A stretch of DNA of 64,000 nucleotides, taken from Malaya genurostris (taxonomy: Eukaryota; Arthropoda; Insecta; Diptera; Culicidae). Made by a program: the position numbers and the translations under genes. The notes under the pieces were generated by a model. That model was not told where the DNA came from and ran no database searches. It saw nothing but the letters and a program-made list of their open reading frames with translations. The DNA is taken from NCBI RefSeq assembly GCF_030247185.1, contig NC_080572.1, positions 296,904,314-296,968,313 on the forward strand, given 5' to 3'. This document shows, piece after piece, positions 33,246 to 44,214 of this stretch (positions are counted from its first letter, which is position 1; the number at the start of each line of letters is the position of its first letter).

Positions 33246-34707
33246 TCACGAGTGACACTTTTATTGTACCAATTTGCCTCTTGACAATTTTTTTTTCTAA
33301 AATAGGATAAGTATGGGTTGAAGTTTCGCTCTTCGGTATAATTTTTTCGCAAAGTTCTATCGCTACTATTTCATTCATCTATCTTTTTCCCGGCAGTTTT
33401 TCGCTGTTCCTAAAGTTATCAGGGAAAAAAATGATATTCCCTCTTGTAAACAAATTTAGGTTTTTAAAGTTACTTTTTCGTGAAACTAAAACGAATATTT
33501 GAATAGAACGAATAAAATTTTTGAATGCATTCAAAGATGGATTCTTTCTGGGGAACGAAAAACAAGTCTTCCACAAGCAAAAGCTTTATTGAACATTTGG
33601 AAGTTCACAGTTAAGATTCACTCTATCCTTGATTGATGCTGTTTGAATGTTTTATCCACTATTTGAGGGCTTCCATGAAATGTATTTCAGTAGAGAAGAT
33701 TAAGAAAATTTCAATACCAATACCGATTAGGTATCGGAAAAAATCAGAATACAAAAATTTAACCCTTAATTCGATGCGAGCAAAAATTCCACGAATCAAA
33801 ATAACAACTCGCAGTCATTCATCACTTGACTCAGTTCAGCCACCAGCCTCTATATTCAAAGTCCGTACTTTACACCAAATTCAACGCACGTGAAGCACGC
33901 AATCGGACAAAAAACCGCAGAGACAGTGAATGGCCAACCGCACGTCCACACACGTGACTACGCCACCAACTGACAGCTCGGTTAGAAGTGGTACCAGCCC
34001 AAAAGTGGCGGGCCCGATTGGAAACTTTCGACCAAAACTCTGTGTTGAATGCCAAATACAGCGACCACAACCGGAATCTAACTCTTTAACAAACACGCCC
34101 AATCAGTACTGCAGCCATCGAAAGTTTAATAAGCTCTGGGGTCTCGAAACTTGTTATCGCAACCGTACCGAATTTATTGCTGCATGTTGAACTTGGACGG
34201 ACAAGGGGCGATCCGGTTGAATGTGCATTCGTGCAGTAAACCTGCAGCATGCGAACCTTCAATCCTATACGGTTGCTATTCACAGTCGAGAAGAGTAGTT
34301 CGTCGATCCGATTTGCCGGACCAGTTAGAAAAGCTTCACGGAAGTCACAATCTTTCGGATTTCCATTTCCATTTCCAGTCGCCGCATTTGCCCTTCGCTT
34401 CGGGTTGCATATTTATCGTGTACGAAAATGCCTCTAATCAGGGCACATTTAGCATTCCCTAATCGGTCGAAAGTGTTTCCACCACATTCTTCCATCGCCC
34501 TTCCGCTTGCTTGAAGGCGTACGGAAAGCGGAACGGGGCCCTTCGTCCGCGTGAGCTTGGATTGTCTGAGGTTTATCCGGCATCCGTAGAATCTTATGTG
34601 ATTACAGTTATGTGAGCTTTGTAGACTCGGTTGCTCCTGCTGCAGCTTTCAAATTGATAATGGAAATGGTTTTCGTCGGCTGTAAATTTCTATGTGCTCT
34701 GGAAAAG
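33246..34707. other. Unique-looking DNA, no gene recognised
   Basis: 33,870-34,460 is GC-richer, with overlapping frames on both strands (33,930-34,190; 34,151-34,462; 34,249-34,437). None has a recognisable domain. No repeats. Confidence 0.45.
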
Positions 34708-36240
34708 TCTTTCTGTCTTTCTGTCTTTCTGCCTTTCTGTCTTTCTGTCTTTCTGTCTTTCTGTCTTTCTGTCTTTCTGTCTTTCTGTCTTTCTGTCTTT
34801 CTGTCTTTCTGTCTTTCTGTTTTTCTGTCTTTCTGTCTTTCTGTCTTTCTGTCTTTCTGTCTTTCTGTCTTTCTGTCTTTCTGTCTTTCTGTCTTTCTGT
34901 CTTTCTGTCTTTCTGTCTTTCTGTCTTTCTGTCTTTCTGTCTTTCTGTCTTTCTGTCTTTCTGTCTTTCTGTCTTTCTGTCTTTCTGTCTTTCTGTCTTT
35001 CTGTCTTTCTGTCTTTCTGTCTTTCTGTCTTTCTGTCTTTCTGTCTTTCTGTCTTTCTGTCTTTCTGTCTTTCTGTCTTTCTGTCTTTCTGTCTTTCTGT
35101 CTTTCTGTCTTTCTGTCTTTCTGTCTTTCTGTCTTTCTGTCTTTCTGTCTTTCTGTCTTTCTGTCTTTCTGTCTTTCTGTCTTTCTGTCTTTCTGTCTTT
35201 CTGTCTTTCTGTCTTTCTGTCTTTCTGTCTTTCTGTCTTTCTGTCTTTCTGTCTTTCTGTCTTTCTGTCTTTCTGTCTTTCTGTCTTTCTGTCTTTCTGT
35301 CTTTCTGTCTTTCTGTCTTTCTGTCTTTCTGTCTTTCTGTCTTTCTGTCTTTCTGTCTTTCTGTCTTTCTGTCTTTCTGTCTTTCTGTCTTTCTGTCTTT
35401 CTGTCTTTCTGTCTTTCTGTCTTTCTGTCTTTCTGTCTTTCTGTCTTTCTGTCTTTCTGTCTTTCTGTCTTTCTGTCTTTCTGTCTTTCTGTCTTTCTGT
35501 CTTTCTGTCTTTCTGTCTTTCTGTCTTTCTGTCTTTCTGTCTTTCTGTCTTTCTGTCTTTCTGTCTTTCTGTCTTTCTGTCTTTCTGTCTTTCTGTCTTT
35601 CTGTCTTTCTGTCTTTCTGTCTTTCTGTCTTTCTGTCTTTCTGTCTTTCTGTCTTTCTGTCTTTCTGTCTTTCTGTCTTTCTGTCTTTCTGTCTTTCTGT
35701 CTTTCTGTCTTTCTGTCTTTCTGTCTTTCTGTCTTTCTGTCTTTCTGTCTTTCTGTCTTTCTGTCTTTCTGTCTTTCTGTCTTTCTGTCTTTCTGTCTTT
35801 CTGTCTTTCTGTCTTTCTGTCTTTCTGTCTTTCTGTCTTTCTGTCTTTCTGTCTTTCTGTCTTTCTGTCTTTCTGTCTTTCTGTCTTTCTGTCTTTCTGT
35901 CTTTCTGTCTTTCTGTCTTTCTGTCTTTCTGTCTTTCTGTCTTTCTGTCTTTCTGTCTTTCTGTCTTTCTGTCTTTCTGTCTTTCTGTCTTTCTGTCTTT
36001 CTGTCTTTCTGTCTTTCTGTCTTTCTGTCTTTCTGTCTTTCTGTCTTTCTGTCTTTCTGTCTTTCTGTCTTTCTGTCTTTCTGTCTTTCTGTCTTTCTGT
36101 CTTTCTGTCTTTCTGTCTTTCTGTCTTTCTGTCTTTCTGTCTTTCTGTCTTTCTGTCTTTCTGTCTTTCTGTCTTTCTGTCTTTCTGTCTTTCTGTCTTT
36201 CTGTCTTTCTGTCTTTCTGTCCTTCTGTCTTCCTGTCTTT
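34708..36240. repeat. (TCTTTCTG)n satellite, about 190 copies
   Basis: About 1.53 kb of one 8-base unit. The few variants sit near the edges (GCCTTTCTG near 34,731, GTTTTTCTG near 34,820, CCTTCTG and TCCTG near 36,220). The long interior is uniform. Seven of eight bases on this strand are pyrimidines. The frames of over 500 codons crossing it (CLSVFLSF on plus, KDRKTERQ on minus) are artefacts of a stop-free unit. Confidence 0.98.
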
Positions 36241-38059
36241 TTATTCCTTTGTCATTCAAGTTTAGGAATGGTTAAATTTTCAACGGTCGAGAACTGACTT
36301 CGATTCTATACAGGATCATTTTCGGGTTTATATAAAATTCCTGAATATTGACTTCAAAGATTTGTCCCACTCCAACGCTACGACTTTCCCACCAATCTTC
36401 CCATTTTCAAGCAGTATCTGAAAAGGGAAAAGGTTTACCATGTTATCTCAACCAGGAAGCGGTTGGAAGCTGCTATTTCAATACAATCACAATTCACCGC
36501 ACATACAAAAAAAAGTTTTAGCACCGATTCGACCCGTATTGGTTTCCAGTTTCCGGTCAAGATTTACCGATGCTATTTTCAACCCACATGCGAACCGATC
36601 CGGCTTCGGTTGTGACACCCAAAGTGTGATACGGCTCTCAAGTAGACCGGTCCTGTCGGGAATTCGGTTCTAAACTTTTGTTTTGCCATTGAGTAAGGTC
36701 ACGTAGAACAATATTGTTCGATCAATGTTACTTTTTCCGATTCCGATTAGGTTTTCGTTTCCGTCATCTTAACCTAAGCGTAAAATTTTTTAGTGCACAA
36801 CTTTTTTTATCTGTCACTCACCAAATTGTCTTTCGGTGGTTTCTGACAACAAGTTTGAATTTGGATTGTTTTTGAACAAATTATTCTGTAAATACCAATG
36901 TTGTCCAACCCTAGATCCAGCTGCATCCTCTTTAACTAAACCAGTAAAGTATAATAAAAATTTACGATTTACATTTGTTCTTACTACCTGCCCTGTGACA
37001 TCAGAAGTCCATTTTCAAAACGGAGAGTTAGAGAGAACGATTTGAAACAATGTGATATGTGTGTGTTCCTGCACGCCAGGAAGGGTTGGCAATAAAAGGA
37101 TTGTGCAGCCATTAAAAGCCATTCTAGAGTCCACAGGAGCGCAGATTCGCGACCAAGTCTTCGAAGTTCTGTCCGTGTGTCGAATGGAAATCCGGAACGT
37201 CGGGATGTGAAGTGGATCGTGTTGGTACTACACACAAGCTCGCAGGAGACCGACTGAACTGAAATTAAATTTTATGATTCCGATTCGAATCCATGCATTC
37301 GAATCCATAGCCCGGATCCGGCTAGTGACCGTCAGGCGAACATATACAGCTCACATATCCAGTGTCACTATCAAGAACAGCGAGAAAGTGCGGCGGTCCC
37401 GATGAATAGATTCTCGTTGTGGTCGATGATTCGCCAGGATTTTGCTGTGTTTTTGTGCTTGGCTTGAAACCACCGCGTCAAAACCGAATCAGAATTTCAG
37501 CAACGCTTGCGGTGCGACGTGGAATTCCAATCTCATGCGCAATTGTTTGCTAACCATTATTTTTTGACACGGCGTTGTATGTTTCGTATTGAGTACAGTT
37601 CTGTGTGTATTGAAATTAAAAAATTAAGAAATTAAAATTGAAAGCAACAGTACTTGTCTCCGATTTGGTATATGCTCAGGCTTAGCATATGAATAACACT
37701 GAGAATAAAAGAAACTGAACATTTAAAATTTCACCGGAAAAAATAGGTGTCATACTTCTATTCAAAACAAGTAAAAATGACGAAGAAAAAATGCTACGCT
37801 CATTTCGGAATTAAAATCTTGAGTACGAGATTCATGCTTTAGTCCACAATACAAGGGGAATTATAGCTTGAAAATCGTGTTCTTCTATTAATTTTATTTA
37901 TTCGTTTTCAGTTGTGAGTAAAAATCTTGAATTGGTTAGTATCGATATTCAACAGAATATCAGTATTGGCATTAATCAGTTTTGCCTCGTGTCTAATTTA
38001 TACGGTGTTTTTGTACTTCATACTATTGTTAAATTTTCCCTTCTGTTCCATTTATAGTG
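36241..38059. other. Unique-looking DNA, no gene recognised
   Basis: Short frames only (36,440-36,673; 36,836-37,045; 36,984-37,235 minus). 37,050-37,520 is GC-richer and unplaced. Confidence 0.45.
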
Positions 38060-38300
38060 CAGCTCCTCGAAGCAATCATCAAAACGAAACCGATTTCAAA
38101 ATAGGCTTCCGTTTCTGCAATGGCCTCAGAACTCGACGAAAATTTCTTTCACTGGAGAAACCTTTACAAATATATAATAGTCGCTGAGGGCCAGGTCAGG
38201 AGAATACGGGGGATGGTGGACGAATCCGTACCGGAAATGATTCAATTTCACCATTGCTTTTATGCATAAATGCGCTGGTGCGTCTTTTTCCATAGCTAGA
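38060..38300 (-). pseudogene. Mariner transposase C-terminal fragment
   Basis: The minus-strand translation contains KDAPAHLCIKAMVKLNHF followed by VHHPPYSPDLALSDYYIF. The second block is the third-Asp region of mariner transposases. A following piece (EIFVEF, then stops) degenerates. The preceding DNA (about 38,300-38,720) looks like a different, DD37E-type remnant. Confidence 0.7.
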
Positions 38301-38720
38301 CAAAAACTAGAACTCGTCTGACACGATCAGCTATTATTCTAGCAGTCATAAAATTTGGTATTGGCCCATCTAGAGGATTGTAACACGGTTCGAAACTATT
38401 CGCGTCTTTTCTGTGAGAGGTCCGGGACTTTTCACTCCATGTAGTATTCATACCAAGATAATACCATCATTAGATGCTGATGCCATGCTGTTATAAGAGC
38501 AGAATAATCACTTTTTTGAACACTCTTTGAGGTATATTTTGTTGCTTACAGGTATGATTTTTTCTACTACAGATACAAATGCCTTGCCATACTAAGTATT
38601 TTTTAGTATACTTTCAACTACAATTTCTTCATCATACAGAAGTATTCGGTCATCCAATTTCGTCGTATGCAGTATAAAAACATCTAGCAGTTGCTTAAAA
38701 TCTTCTACGGTTTTACTATC
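38300..38720 (-). pseudogene. Very decayed DD37E-type transposase stretch
   Basis: The minus strand yields KLDDRILLYDEE (possible first-Asp block) and, after a stop, IIPVSNKIYLKECSKK. The latter parallels the block before the second Asp in the copy at 3.5 kb (SMNNEIYVKECLQKR). The second Asp and the Glu are not recognisable here. Weak call. Confidence 0.4.
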
Positions 38721-39439
38721 TGCGGTATATTTTAAGCGCTCATGATTTTGCTTGTCGTTGCGATTTGGAACAGATTACGCTTTGTAAGTTTTCAATCTTC
38801 TATGCTTTGTTGTATAAACGGAAGTGAACAACATTTCAGGTTTTCAAGCAGAGTGGTTTGTCCTTTTGTGAAATATGCACTTCAATTCTATATACCTAAA
38901 CCTTCGTTTACGTATGGTTTTTCTACATTTTCTACATGAAAAACACTACAGTATGGGTTGTTTTAAAACGGGATTGAAGAATAGATTTCGGGAAACGATG
39001 TTTGAGGTATTTTTGAAATCCAAGATCACGACTTCCGGCTTATAGATATTCATTGAAAACTCTTATATTTTGAATACTCTTGGAACTATTTTGATGATTA
39101 GATGCAAGAGAACGCTCCGAATGCTCCGAAATGCAAGATGACGACAACCGGTTTATCGAGATTCCTAGAAAACCCTTACTCATGGTAATTTGAAGGGGAA
39201 AAACCATTTTGTTCAAAGACAAAACGTAAACTTTTACCCCTTCAAATTGCCACAATCTGTACACAAACTTGGAGACGTCAGTTTGAACATTACACTTCGT
39301 GTGTAATGGCAAAATGTTTTGTAAATAGCATGACCTTTACGTCTGCTTAGCGATTAAAATTGGGAAAAAGGGGAACGTGCCATTTGAGCCAATTTGTTCT
39401 GATTCCTGATTCCTGGCACATTTGTTCCACATTTTAGTT
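38721..39439. other. No gene; two short shared motifs
   Basis: ACGTCTGCTTAGCG (about 39,339) echoes the arms at 262/2960, and GTGCCATTTGAGCCAATTTG (about 39,376) echoes 11.33 kb. Otherwise nothing. Confidence 0.45.
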
Positions 39440-39593
39440 ATCTTTTGGTAGCGTCCCGAGCCGTTTTTCTACTTTTCTTAAGCTTTCGCTTAATTATTAC
39501 CCAAAAAATCTCTCAATGGACCGGAATTGCGGGCAGTTGGGTGAGTTTATGTTTTTTATAGATGAAATATACGTGATGTCGCTTACCCTACGT

Positions 39594-40136
39594 TGTGATT
39601 ATCTTCTTTTGCCACCAGAATTTTTCCGAACGGCGCAAGCAGCAATAGGTACATTACCCTATTCGCCGTTCCACAGGTATGCTCAAGGTGCACCGAAAAG
39701 CAGCAGCCAGCAGCAGAAAATCGCTTGTGTCGCAGCAGCCAGCAGCAGAAAATCGCTATGTACCAGCAGTGGATTCACGCACAAACAGGCAAGTAATTTT
39801 ACCTTTCAGGTCAACAGTTCTACACAGGTAAGTACTTCGGATCACTACAGCACAGGTAAGTAAATCTCTTCCAAGTTTAACAGGTAAGTAATATATTTCA
39901 GAACATACGAATTACACTTCATTGAAACAAATTAAACTTCACTTTATTACTTTTCTGCGGGACTGTTCACAGTGCGATCTGCTCGCTTCACTAGTTAAAT
40001 TTCTACTGACTGATCGGAGCGAGCGGGAGCGCTATATTATCGATCGTGATCACAAAACCTAGTTGCCAGAAGGGCCATAATTGTTATCTCACCGTCGCCC
40101 GTTAGCACCAATCTCATGTGAGAAATAATTATCACA
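39594..40136 (-). mobile_element. Candidate solo LTR inserted in the DD37E remnant
   Basis: On the minus strand the 543-bp segment starts TGTGATAATTATT and ends GATAATCACA, with TG...CA ends and a short inverted repeat, as in LTRs. It contains ATAATATAGCG, CGATCAGTCAGT (initiator-like) and AATAAAGTGAAG (polyadenylation-like) in LTR order. No internal coding region or second LTR is present. A clean target duplication is not visible (only ACG is shared), so the ends are provisional. The plus strand carries an evenly spaced CAGGTAAGTA series. Confidence 0.55.
39786..39890 (+). promoter_or_regulatory. CAGGTAAGTA motif series in the LTR
   Basis: CAGGTAAGTA occurs exactly at 39,825, 39,853 and 39,881, with 28-bp spacing each time although the intervening bases differ. 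CAGGCAAGTA occurs at 39,786. The decamer is both a perfect 5' splice-site consensus and an extended CAGGTAA heptamer of the TAGteam class bound by the early-embryo activator Zelda in Drosophila. Function here is inference. Confidence 0.45.
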
Positions 40137-40255
40137 CGCAGTGCGGCCAAATTTAGTATACAAATCAACAATACGTTATTATCGCGGTACCACTGGATGA
40201 CTTGCCGACTGTAGTGGCAACTCGTCAAATCTTGCCAAACTTTCACGGGACCCTA

Positions 40256-40620
40256 ATGGGTCCCAGTTTTGAATTCATTACTTTGAATTTGATTTTGTAT
40301 TTGAGAATTTGCTAAATCGAACTGCGTGAAAAATCGTGTGAACCAAACCACATAATAACAGATTTCAAATCACAGTCTTGAATTAAACAAACGTCTGCGT
40401 GTGTGTATGAGTGTTACAGAACTAGACGCGTAAATCTAAAAAAAAACTTATATTAAACCTCTGTCTGACAGACATTTTTGTACCTTCGCGTACCTAAATT
40501 AGAGGTGTATTCCGGATCATTTCTTATAATCCATGTAGTCGTCACTTCTGCGTTTCTCACAGATGGCTTGGATGTTAGCTCTACAATTTTGTAGGAGGGC
40601 AGGTTGGTAATCATAAACGT
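40256..40620. other. Spacer upstream of candidate gene
   Basis: AT-rich with no frame or repeat of note. Confidence 0.5.
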
Positions 40621-40639
40621 AACCTAACCTAAACATTAT

Positions 40640-41420
40640 TATAAGGGTTTGACGTTTGACAGCGTCAGTATAGTTGAAATTATTTTTGCATCAGAGATTT
40701 CATTTTCTTCGACTTTGTTGAAGTAACTGTAGGTATGTAAATATTTCGAATTTTGTGTGTTTTGTCATTTTTTTCAATTGCTCGGTATTCAAGATGTCGT
40801 CTTTTTGCGCACCGGAACGAATCATGTCCGGATCTCTCCCAAACATACAACAAGTGTGGACTGAACGGATAATTCGTGTTTGCATGTCACTTAAGACATG
40901 CATAGGACGCTGGTCTTACACGCCAATTGTCGTATGTTCGAGCCCCGACCTGGAAGGATTCTTAGTATCAGTAGGATCCATAGTACTAGCCATGCAATGA
41001 TTCTGTACACTAAGAATCAGCTGCGAAGTCTGTTGAAACAGAAAGGCCAAATTCTACAAAAGGAATGTACTGCTGCCAAGATGTCACTTAAGAAATGCGA
41101 AGAACCTTCGTCAAGATGAAAATCGTAGAACATTTAATCATAAGGCAAATGCAAAAATAAACAGAAGAAACAACAGTTTCATCTTGAAATGCCAAATTCG
41201 CCATTGAAGAAGAACAGCATGTCCAACGCAGCACATAAAAAAACTAAGAAGTCCACGAAAAAACAATTCTAAAACAGTCTTCCACGAAGTATTTTTCAGT
41301 ACGCTTCGAATCCCATCTCTGAAGATGACAATGCGTAATTGCCCTCAGTTTTAAATTCTTTTTCAATACTTAATTCTTTTTACAGTAGTAAAATTAATAA
41401 AGTTTTATATTACCATAAAA
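40640..41420 (+). pseudogene. Candidate small gene disrupted by a SINE
   Basis: TTTGACGTTTGACAGCGTCA (about 40,648) resembles dipteran promoter motifs. A 61-bp intron (donor AG-GTATGT, GT at 40,733; acceptor TATTCAAG ending 40,793) precedes the ATG at 40,794. The product begins MSSFCAPERIMSGSLPNIQQ and runs to VCMSLK, where a SINE is inserted at 40,902. After the SINE the duplicated MSLKKCEEPSSR continues in the same frame and stops. In the next frame RQDENRRTFNHKANAKINRR is open, and later MPNSPLKKNSMSNAAHKKTK. AATAAA is at 41,396. The family is not recognised. The order of UTR exon, tiny intron, basic coding tail and poly(A) signal suggests a real small gene now broken by the SINE and one or two frameshifts. 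Chance remains possible. Confidence 0.45.
40884..41098 (+). mobile_element. tRNA-derived SINE with 18-bp target duplication
   Basis: A 179-bp body (40,902-41,080) is flanked by direct repeats 40,884-40,901 and 41,081-41,098 (ATGTCACTTAAGA.ATGC, one mismatch). Its 5' part (GACGCTGGTCTTACACGCC then GTATGTTCGAGCCCCGACC) looks tRNA-derived with a B-box-like TTCGAGCCCC. The body continues CTTAGTATCAGTAGGATCC and GCTGCGAAGTCTGTTGAAAC and ends AAAGGAATGTA.TGC.GCCAAG. I know this sequence type as a common mosquito SINE, but the family name was not checked. Confidence 0.8.
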
Positions 41421-41689
41421 TTATCATTCTACACATTGTTCTTCATTAAAAAATAAAACCTATGCGTATATTCCCTCTCTAAACCAATTCAACGTACCAT
41501 TTTCTTGAAATCAAGTGTAAAAAATTGACCGCTCTGAACGGTCTAGAATCGTAGGCAAGAGTTTCCTAAACGTTATTTAGCACCGATAATTCCAAAAAAA
41601 AACGTTGTTAATTATTTTTTGTGAAACAGAAACAGGTTTAAACCTATTTGCTTTGTCGCTGGAGGTATAAAATTTTAAACGCTTAACCT
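41421..41689. other. AT-rich spacer
   Basis: No feature seen. Confidence 0.5.
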
Positions 41690-42882
41690 AGTTGTTCTGG
41701 AGCCGGAAGTCGGATGCAGATGAAATTCAGGAATTTTATATAAACCCACAAGACCTTTAATTTGAACCTAGGTTTGTGAGAATCGGTCAAACCATCGCTG
41801 AGCAAATAGACTGAGTTCCATTTTGGCGAATTTGAACACTATTTGCGGTGCCAGGATAGCCGGAGTTGATTTGAAAGGCCATCTACTGACAATGACAAAC
41901 GATTGGAACAGTTTCGAGTCCCTTTAAAAAATTTTAAGTGACGATATAAAATTTTTAGCACTCTTCACCCTGTAATTCTAGTACCAAAGATCGTATCCGG
42001 ATGAAATTATAGAGTTTTGTTTGGGACACTAGTCACCCTGTTATTCCAGAATCGGAAGTCGGTTGAATTTGAAATTCTGAAGTTTGTTTTTACTTGACTC
42101 TAAAAATGAGAAAATCGGTTAACCCATTTTCCGAGAAAAGTGAGTGTACAAAAATGTTGCATTTTGACATTTTGCGTACTCAATGAACTGATTCGAATGG
42201 TATATTACGATTTGATATTCTTTTATTCTTTCGACCGCATTTATCGTAAAATAGTTAAGATCTTTCTCAATCACGGCACCGAGTTTTACCAAAATAAGTA
42301 GCAGACATTCGTTGCCGCACCGTGATTCTGGTTCATTCATCGCGAGCGGACTCGGTTGTATTTTCATACCCAAGCTTCTGTGTTGGTTTTCGTTATCTTT
42401 ATAGCGTGCATGAAATTGAACAAAGTCCATCGTTTGTAAGGGCGTGTTGTGTTTTCTTTTTCCGTGCCAGCACGTACTGGTCTTGTATCGTGTTTTCAGA
42501 CGACGGTTTGAATGTTTTGACACTCATCGCCCTGTAATTGCGGAACCGGGTGTCGGATCCGGATGGAATTTTACAGTAGCTTTTAAGACAATGTGAGCTT
42601 TAATTCAAATCAAGACTAGTGAAAATCGGTACAAGTATCGCTGAGAAATCGAAGCTAGTTCTACATTTGGAGGATTTTTTTTTCACTACTTTCGGTGCTT
42701 CCGGAACAGGAAACGGGAGACCAGTAGTGCCGAATTAAATTTATATACCTACAAACTAACAAGTTTTGAAATTTATCATTCAGTTTTGTGGGATCTGAAC
42801 CAGTTTTTGACCATCGTTTATGAAAAAATATTGATGAAATTGGAAACTTTCCACTTATCGCGCTTTAGTTCCGGAACCGGTA
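41690..42882 (-). repeat. Dispersed mosquito-type repeat, multi-unit copy, reverse
   Basis: Units with GAGCCGGAAGTCGGAT, TTTGAACCTAGGTTTGTGAG and CATCGCTGAGCAAAT recur through the block. The internal module at about 42,190-42,680 (TAGCAGACATTCG, TTTATAGCGTGCATG, GAACAAAGTCC) matches 5,530-5,900 in the other reverse copy. The block merges into a LINE fragment at 42,883. Confidence 0.75.
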
Positions 42883-42990
42883 GTCGAATTCGTTTTAAAA
42901 TCAATAAATGTCACTTCAGGTGTTCCTCAAGGTTCACATTTGGGTCTTCTTCTTTTTATCTTGTACGTAAACCACATTTCCTTCTTACTC
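42883..42990 (+). pseudogene. Non-LTR reverse transcriptase motif-B fragment
   Basis: One plus frame reads VEFVLKSINVTSGVPQGSHL then GLLLFILYVNHISF. SGVPQGSHLG..LF.LYVN is the motif B block of jockey-type reverse transcriptases. About 35 codons survive between the dispersed repeat and the minus-strand ORF1 remnant. Confidence 0.75.
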
Positions 42991-43029
42991 AAACCAGAGG
43001 TGGAAATAAGCCCATTTTGCGCACGAAAT

Positions 43030-44095
43030 GTGCATCAAAAAACCGAACACCGTGAAATAAAAAATTGGGTAATTGCCGATTGAGCCGATTTTTTAAATAT
43101 TTTTTTTTGAGTTGAATCTCGTTGTCACCCTTTTTCTAGGAGGAGAGGAGCTTCCATTTCCCTCCTGCGAGGATTAAGGGGCAGTTTGTTCGTGGTTCGT
43201 CTCGTCATCCATTGTCGTGGTATTGTTGTTGATTTCGTTACTAGTTGCTGTATATGCGCCTTGTTGTACATTGGTTGCAGTTGCTGGTTGGTTGGATGGT
43301 AAGCTGTTAACTGCAGCTGGTGTACTTTGTTCCATAGGGGTTACGTTAGATGGTTTCGTTGAACTTCACTGACACTTCACTGTTGTTGGTGACTGTCACA
43401 GGTGTACTGGAGTTGCTTGGGGTTGGTGTGAAGGAAGCACTGTTGTTTTTTGGTGTGGTTGTCTCCTTGACCAGTTTATCACCTGGCTTACCGTAATGAA
43501 TAGCTTTTTGGCAATATTGACATGTGGCCATCTGATTGTCATAGGTAACAAGTGATTTGCACGGAATTCTTGTAACCGAAAATCACATAAGAAGGTACAG
43601 GCCTCTTCAAGTGTATGCGTAACAAACGTACGCCATTTAGAATACCGGGGAAAAAATTCTTCCACTTTCCTTTTTCAATAGAGAGAATCTCTCCGTATTG
43701 GGACATAGTTTTGCGCATATATGAAACGGTGACGCTTGAGGGAAGATCGTGCACACGCACTTCTATAGCACTATCTTCCATATATACTGGAATGTTGTAC
43801 TTAATGTTCTCGTGCTCCACATAGTGCACATTGTTATTGTCTTTTGTGAATTGAATTGCATCCAACTCTTTATAAAACTGGATGTAAACAACATTATTTG
43901 TCTTGTTGCATTGAAGTAAATGCACACGTTTAATGTCAAGATGCATTTGCTCCTTAAGCAAACCTTCAAGTTCTCGTATCGAAGGTCGAATTTTGCACTG
44001 CCTGAAGTCAACAACAATTGTGTTCTTTCGTGTCGGCGGTAGCTTTTGTTCGTTTGGTTCACTCATTTCGAGGTCGTTCTATTGTTCACTACACA
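43030..44095 (-). pseudogene. Non-LTR retrotransposon ORF1 remnant (RNA-binding protein)
   Basis: The start ATG is at 44,066 on the minus strand (MSEPNEQKLPPTRKN). The frame runs to about 43,590 through VHLLQCNKTNNVVYIQFYKE, NIKYNIPVYMEDSAIEVRVH, MSQYGEILSIEKGKW and LKRPVPSYVIFGYK. After a frameshift it gives ATCQYCQKAIHYGKPGDKL and a Thr/Ser/Asn-rich tail (43,531-43,346), then decays to 43,030. CQYC....H....G is a CCHC zinc knuckle whose last Cys is Gly. This layout fits ORF1 of a LINE, whose product binds the element RNA. The preceding 5' UTR contains CGTCTCGAACCGCTTACG. No ORF2 follows. A related fragment is at 59.8-60.0 kb. The clade is not resolved. Confidence 0.72.
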
Positions 44096-44214
44096 ATACT
44101 GTACTTGGTTTCTTTCGTCTCGAACGTAAGCGGTTCGAGACGGAAGAAACCACTGACTGACTTGGATGAGATGTGAAAGCGAACTGATGCTGATGATGAT
44201 GTTCATGTACTATT

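Larger units (their letters stand above)
39440..40255 (-). pseudogene. DD37E transposase remnant split by an LTR
   Basis: The right piece (about 40,250-40,150, minus strand) encodes KVWQDLTSCHYSR followed by WYRDNNV, the second-Asp block of DD37E transposases. The left piece (about 39,590-39,490) encodes ISSIKNINSPNCPQFRSIER, the block with the final Glu. In uninterrupted copies these blocks are about 25 residues apart. Here 540 bp of LTR-like DNA lie between them. Stops follow soon after. Both pieces are inactive. Confidence 0.75.

Noticed and set aside
34612..36297. Open frames of more than 500 codons on both strands (CLSVFLSF and KDRKTERQ repeats)
   Set aside because: They are translations of a stop-free 8-base satellite. 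All shifted frames are equally open and the start and stop codons lie in flanking unique DNA.
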